Below, piece after piece: positions 59,598-64,000 of a DNA stretch of 64,000 nucleotides; position 1 is the first letter of the stretch; the number at the start of each line of letters is the position of its first letter. The notes under the pieces are model-generated. The model searched no databases, was not told the origin of the DNA, and saw only the letters and a program-made list of their open reading frames with translations. The position numbers and the translations under genes are program-made. This stretch comes from Steinernema hermaphroditum (Eukaryota; Nematoda; Chromadorea; Rhabditida; Steinernematidae), in NCBI GenBank assembly GCA_030435675.1, contig CM059624.1, forward strand, positions 1,326,769 through 1,390,768. Direction: 5' to 3'.

Positions 59598-60832
59598 ATG
59601 GCTAACATGTCCCAGAAAGAGGAATTCGTGTTTGGAAGCGAGATGGAAGGACGCGGAGTGATGTCCACTTTCGATACTGTAGTCGGGGTCTCCATCTGGG
59701 TGGTCAGTCCTTTCGGGTACCCTATGAAGCTATCTAAGCCTGTTCACAGATGACGTTTTTGGCGGTGGCAATCGGAATCCTCAACCTGTGCATCATCAAA
59801 AAAGTGACCATATTCCACAACTCGTTCGGCGCCTTCTGGGTCAGCCGAACGATCGGAGAAATCGGATCCAATATAGTTCACGTTGTCTACTCGGCTCCGG
59901 TTACTGTATTGTATGTCATAATTCCGACAAGCTCTTAAAAGAATCTTTCGATTATTCCACTTCGCTTTAGCCAGCCCAAAGACATCCCTCCCACGTTCGG
60001 TATCACGATTTTCATGATCGGCTACTTCTTCGCCGCCGAGTCCTGCTCCATGCACCAGTTTGTCTCGGCCAATCGGATGTTGGCCGTCTGCGCACCGCTG
60101 AAATACGACAACATCTTCACGCGAAAAGTCACCAGAAACTGCATCCTCTTCATTTGGACCTCTGTCACAATCCTCATGTCGCTCTACATCCGTGGGAACC
60201 AATGCTCCTATGACCCTGGCCACGGTTCCTTTCAGTGATTCCGTGCCAGATGATCGGCTACAGTCCCAAGTACTACGAGTTTGTGTACATCCGATGCGAA
60301 GGCAGCGAGAGGGACGCCTCCCTCATTGGCTCCATTGTCAACAGAGGGTGTACGGTAATGTGCACGGTGTCTCTCATCAACGACTGCATCACCTTCTGCA
60401 AGATCATCCAGATTAAGTTGAAGTACACCAAGCAGGCGGAGGACGAGAAGTTCCGAAGGAACGTTCGCTTCTTCGCGCAGGTATTGTAGGTTACGTATGC
60501 ACAGACCACGGGACGGCATTCAGACCGCAGTGCAGAACGTTACTATGATGGGCACTCTGGCCATTATCTCTATTGTGAACAACAGAAACTCGGGCAAGAC
60601 GGGATGGAACATTGCCGCCTTCGAGAGCGTCATCTTAACTCACATCAACAATGGGTAAGGCGCCACTATCAGGGGCGATATGAGGGACCCGTTTAGGCTG
60701 GCTCTCATCGTCTTCAACCCGGAAGTCCGAAGACTTTTCCGAGGTAAACCGGAGGCGGTGGACAGCACTACCGTGGATCTGTTTACAGTCGACACGGCCA
60801 CCGTGGTTGCACCTCCTAAAGACGGCCAATGA
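59598..60832 (+). CDS. Srx-family seven-transmembrane chemoreceptor
   Basis: Six exons (59598-59702, 59750-59910, 59971-60191, 60236-60480, 60524-60654 and 60697-60832), all in phase, give 332 aa. Srx proteins are nematode-specific GPCRs, mostly in ciliated sensory neurons. The first hydrophobic segment covers the exon 1/2 boundary (VVGVSIWV, MTFLAVAIGILNLCII). The segment FGAFWVSRTIGEIGS is Srx-typical. The TM3 region has FFAAESCSMHQFVSANRMLAVCAPLKY, matching the family's ANRxxAVxxPxxY motif. TM7 ends in a family-typical NPEVRRLFRG. Introns are 43-60 nt. No frameshift or stop is seen, so the gene appears intact. Confidence 0.9.
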
Positions 60833-61179
60833 GAGTATGACGAATTGCTGGCCTCTGTGCTACCGTAATCGTGGTGGCATTTATCATCATTTGGCGGTCA
60901 ATCTTGACTAATGTCTCAAGCACTTATTTTCAAGTATTCCGAATTGCAACTTTCTTTTTCATATGCCGTACCTATGTATCCAAAGATCACATCACTCGTA
61001 GCCCGGAGTCATCGAGTACCTCTCTTTTATCTGTTGCGAGAGGTGCCAAAATAAAGAAGAGCATTTTTACAGAAAGATTCAAGGAAGTTGACATTGAGAA
61101 TTTATGGCTATTATTCTGGGGTGTGACCAGTGTTTGCAAACAGAGCTGTTTAATTTCAGAAAATGCGACCTCAACAGCC

Positions 61180-61478
61180 ATGGCACCGTCAACTACAGTG
61201 ACCCAGCGCTTCGTTATGCGGAAGTCTGACGACAACTTCAAATTCGAATACGTCAAAGTTCACTATTTATTTTATAATAATTCGGCATCGGTTGTTCCGC
61301 GAACCATCGCTGTTGGCACAATGGTCGCCCCTTGCTCCCAGAAGGCTTGCAACACCAGAGAGCCGCAGTTCCTAAGAAGACTGAAAAGACCATCACAACC
61401 GCCCCATCACCTACACCGCCCGGGGAAGCCGAAGTCTCGCTGAAACCCCGAAGCCCGCGCTTACAACTGCTCGGATGA
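61180..61478 (+). CDS. Small putative protein downstream of the chemoreceptor
   Basis: Exons 61180-61257 and 61359-61478 join in phase for 65 aa. The start follows an acceptor-like taatttcag. It reads MAPSTTVTQRFVMRKSDDNF first and has a Thr/Pro-rich C-terminus (ITTAPSPTPPGEAEVSLKPR). No domain is recognised. The acceptor is modest and an unspliced alternative frame is open through the same region, so the model is tentative. Confidence 0.3.
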
Positions 61479-61829
61479 CGCTCCAGTATCGAAGAAAGAA
61501 GGGAAGCGACCACTACAGTGACAATGTGATATTTATTTATCTTTGTGCTTTATGATACAAGGGCGTACACGGTATATGTCGTTGATTCAAGAGCGTAATC
61601 CGGGTAAAAACAAATTTCAAACATAGTGGAGTTCTAGTTGTTTGGTAAAAAAGTACCCTAGTTATGAATCATCCGTTGCAGATGCTAAAAGGCAATTATT
61701 ATGTTCACAGTTCGTGATACACGATTTTTATTAGTGCACTCCACCTCACATCAGAGCTAAGATTTAAAATTCATAAAGACAAATAGAACGCTTAGCAGAA
61801 CGAAGAACAAAACGAATTAAACGTCCTTA
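61479..61829. other. Intergenic, no feature seen
   Basis: AT-rich space between a plus-strand and a minus-strand gene. It should hold the 3' ends of both. Confidence 0.35.
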
Positions 61830-62699
61830 TTAATTTCTCCATCGAAATGTCATCCACTCTCCTCCGCGCGCCCAATGAACGCTTCCCTTTCCCGATTTGT
61901 GTTTGGTGACATTGACATCACGGCGTACATTAGAAATGCCAGAAGACCGGAAATATTCCTCCCGCACAGCATTGCCGTCTTGTCCATCCGCCTCCTCGGA
62001 TGGTATTCCAATTTGAATATTTCTTGTGAATCCGTGCTCTGAAGCAGTCCAAGCATGCAAGAGTCGGCTACACAGCCTCATCGTTATATTCGGTAAGCCG
62101 ACATTGTCCAGCATCGCAATATAGGACAGCGCGCCACCATACATAATTGTGTTGAAGAGGTCATCTTCCATGTCTTCTTCTGCTCCTTCGTATTGGACCT
62201 CATACAACGAAAGCACTTTAAGGTCGTTTCTCTTCAATGTAGATTTGAGCCAGGCGGAAATGGTTGAAGCGTTGTTGAATTTGCAGTTATGAATGTACAT
62301 GTGATTCACGTAGTTGGGCCAGAAGTTAGGAAAATAGCTGTCGAAGTAGGACACTTCCCGCATGGTGAATATTTCGACATGCTTTATATTGAAAAGAGGA
62401 CGAAGAGCATCACGGTCTACAGGGTTCACCGATCCATAAGACCTTATTCTTAGGCTGGAGTAACGTGGATACTTCACTTCCTGGATTTCTTCAACAGTTC
62501 TATCTCCGCTGGCAATGTAGCCAAATGTAAGCCGGCTGGCATTCATCCATACGTGCAGATCGAAATGTTCAATTTCCGATAAACGCTTGGTCGCGCCTGT
62601 TCTCCAGAGGACATGTTCACAGAAACAAAGATTGGAACGGGCCGGCTGGGAAAGTATAAAAGCCACGTCTTCAACGAATCGGAGCGGGACGCCGTCCAT
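61830..62699 (-). CDS. F-box-like family protein, member C
   Basis: A single exon. The frame is open to an ATG at 62768, but the internal ATG at 62699 starts MDGVPLRFVEDVAF, which aligns with the starts of members A and B and gives 289 aa (they have 283 and 287), so I use it. Shared blocks are FWPNYVNHMYIHNCKFN, YEGAEEDMEDDLFNTIMYGG, the NITMRLCSRLLHAW segment and the C-terminal HKSGKGSVHW. The F-box identity of the N-terminus is inferred. Sequence between the shared blocks differs strongly among the three copies, as in rapidly evolving nematode F-box families. Confidence 0.72.
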   Translation of the reverse strand: MDGVPLRFVEDVAFILSQPARSNLCFCEHVLWRTGATKRLSEIEHFDLHVWMNASRLTFGYIASGDRTVEEIQEVKYPRYSSLRIRSYGSVNPVDRDALRPLFNIKHVEIFTMREVSYFDSYFPNFWPNYVNHMYIHNCKFNNASTISAWLKSTLKRNDLKVLSLYEVQYEGAEEDMEDDLFNTIMYGGALSYIAMLDNVGLPNITMRLCSRLLHAWTASEHGFTRNIQIGIPSEEADGQDGNAVREEYFRSSGISNVRRDVNVTKHKSGKGSVHWARGGEWMTFRWRN

Positions 62700-62769
62700 G
62701 ACGAAGTGCTGATGGGTTAACCTTGCAAGGAATAGTTTTCGAAGTGCGAATTTATCGATTCGACGCATC

Positions 62770-63417
62770 GAAATTGTTCCGATAAGTGGTCAAGGGCTGA
62801 CACAAAAGCCACGCTTGCCCTGTTATGATGTTCGGTCGATGCGAGGCTCACGACCAGTCCTCTACTCGAGGCACACACTAAACACGGAACGTTACACGCT
62901 ATATGTATATAGAGTGAGGGAGCTGTTCACAGTATACTGTACGCTGTCTACCAAAGGACATGCCCGATTTGCCCTCAATAGCCTGTTTTGAGAGAAACAA
63001 GGTGCAGAGTAGCAGAATAGCACACGTTTTCATTTCCCGATAGCGCTGAGCTTATTTTCCACCGCCCAAAAATTATTACGGAAATTGGCAACATTTCAGT
63101 AGCAATAACAACTCAATTGATTTGAGCAAGCTGTCAAAGCGTGCAACATTTACCACTCTATTTACCGCCATTATTTTCGCGAGATGAACATGCAAAGCAT
63201 TCGGCTTTTTGTGTCTTATGTCGCAGCGACACAGATAGGAATATAGAAATTTCGCAATGAGAACCGGTTGAAATCCCAAAGAGGTACTTTGTTGCCTAAT
63301 AAATTGTACACCTGCTAGTGGCATTGGTTTAGTGTCGACATTTTAAAATCGAGGGTAAATCGGCAATGAAAACTTTACCTAAAGGGTGCGCCTATTTATA
63401 TGGCCGCCACTGTAGGT
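62770..63417. other. Intergenic between two minus-strand genes
   Basis: This is the upstream region of F-box-like C. No coding frame is supportable. A TATA-like stretch (ctatatgtatatag) lies near 62900. Confidence 0.35.
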
Positions 63418-63475
63418 TCAAATCTCAAGGCGGACGGTTCGAAAGCAATAGTGGACGGTTGAGATCCAGGAGGAC
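63416..63475. repeat. Minisatellite units like those in the phosphatase intron
   Basis: About three units (ggttcaaatctcaag, ggacggttcgaaagc and ggacggttgagatcc) of the same GGGGACGGTTCAAATCTCA family as at 1933-2075. They overlap the 3' end of the next coding frame. Confidence 0.5.
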
Positions 63476-63696
63476 GAATTCGTTATGGTTTTGATGACGT
63501 TCTGAGAATTCCACCCATCTGTTAACATGCATTGATTCTCTGATTTCAATCTTTCGCGGTCCAGCATCAACATCAACGTCGAAGCTGGCGTGTCATCTCT
63601 ACTGTCTAGGCAAACGACTGTTTCTGTCGTGATCAACAAAAGATCGAAAAATTGAAAAAAAATGACAGCAACGCAAAGAAACGTCAGGAACTTCAT
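63418..63696 (-). CDS. Small secreted protein
   Basis: A single open exon of 92 aa. It begins with a long hydrophobic leader (MKFLTFLCVAVIFFQFFDLL), then ETVVCLDSRDDTPASTLMLM and a middle with one further conserved-looking Cys (ENQCMLTDGWNSQN). The last 25 residues overlap minisatellite units and may not be translated; a splice after about residue 70 is possible but not resolved. The function is unknown; it is probably extracellular. Confidence 0.5.
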   Translation of the reverse strand: MKFLTFLCVAVIFFQFFDLLLITTETVVCLDSRDDTPASTLMLMLDRERLKSENQCMLTDGWNSQNVIKTITNSSSWISTVHYCFRTVRLEI

Positions 63697-63871
63697 TTCA
63701 TTGTTTCGGACATCATTGTACTGTCAAAGATCATACAAAATCCGGAGAGACCACCGTTGGTGTTGCCCAAGCGTTTTACTCTTGTTCATAATTTACCAAC
63801 GGTAAAGTATAAACCGCTGTTTATACACACCCTTTACCAACTTTAGCATAAGTATCATGATTATTTCAGTT

Positions 63872-64000
63872 TTATTCGGTTAAGAACTTGCTTTCCTCTT
63901 CTAGCATCGATTCGAGTGGAATGAGGCCAAAAATGATGAATAGAAACACATACATTAGAAACTGGAGCGCGACAATTTGAAAGCCTTCCAAGACAATTGC
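63872..64000 (-). CDS. C-terminal exon of a membrane protein, cut by window edge
   Basis: Open from the window edge to a TAA at 63872. It reads a long transmembrane helix (IVALQFLMYVFLFIIFGLIP) followed by an acidic tail (LESMLEEESKFLTE). An AATAAA overlaps the stop codon. The start and the rest of the gene lie beyond 64000. The coding composition is convincing; the family cannot be told from 42 residues. Confidence 0.55.
   Translation of the reverse strand, partial: AIVLEGFQIVALQFLMYVFLFIIFGLIPLESMLEEESKFLTE

Noticed and set aside
1..64000. Spliced-leader RNA genes, rRNA, CRISPR arrays, viral or transposase genes
   Set aside because: I looked for conserved leader, let-7/lin-4-like and transposase motifs and saw none; a small divergent copy could be missed by eye.

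Overview
This window looks like nuclear DNA from a nematode. Gene models with matching splice phases have very short introns (about 42-47 nt, GT...TTTCAG or AAG), and the gene families are worm-typical: an Srx-type chemoreceptor, a DUF19/T20D4.11-like secreted protein, a compact CK1-family kinase, a nematode-style FOS bZIP gene and small secreted peptides. I cannot name the species. A Steinernema-like rhabditid/tylenchine worm is a guess. All exon models were built by eye from reading frame, splice consensus and phase.

Left arm (1-25 kb, gene-dense): a six-exon purple acid phosphatase (409-2809, +); a DUF19 secreted protein (3709-4442, -); an unrecognised proline-rich gene (4978-5526, -); F-box-like family member A (6041-6892, -); TFIID subunit TAF13 (8520-8931, +); two adjacent small secreted-peptide genes (9827-10039 and 10183-10356, -); an F-box-domain protein (10964-11995, -); a CK1-family kinase (13140-14778, +); a membrane/coiled-coil protein (15743-16693, +); and, convergent to it, an eight-exon FOS homologue (17767-25202, -), which is the best-resolved large gene here.

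Middle (25-56 kb, gene-poor): about 31 kb with no strong gene. It has GC-rich CpG-dense islands separated by AT-rich sequence, many AP-1 consensus sites, interspersed repeats, tRNA-derived SINEs, one plausible unrecognised four-exon gene (41593-42594, -) and an orphan exon at 34.65 kb. A regulatory domain for the FOS gene is the simplest reading, but this is inference.

Right arm (56-64 kb): F-box-like member B (56731-57594, -), flanked by copies of one repeat; a 195-codon ORF of unknown nature; an Srx chemoreceptor (59598-60832, +); a small putative gene; F-box-like member C (61830-62699, -); a small secreted protein; and the last exon of a membrane protein cut by the window edge. Members A, B and C are paralogues of almost equal length (283, 287 and 289 aa). 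I see no bacterial-type operons, CRISPR arrays or clear viral genes.
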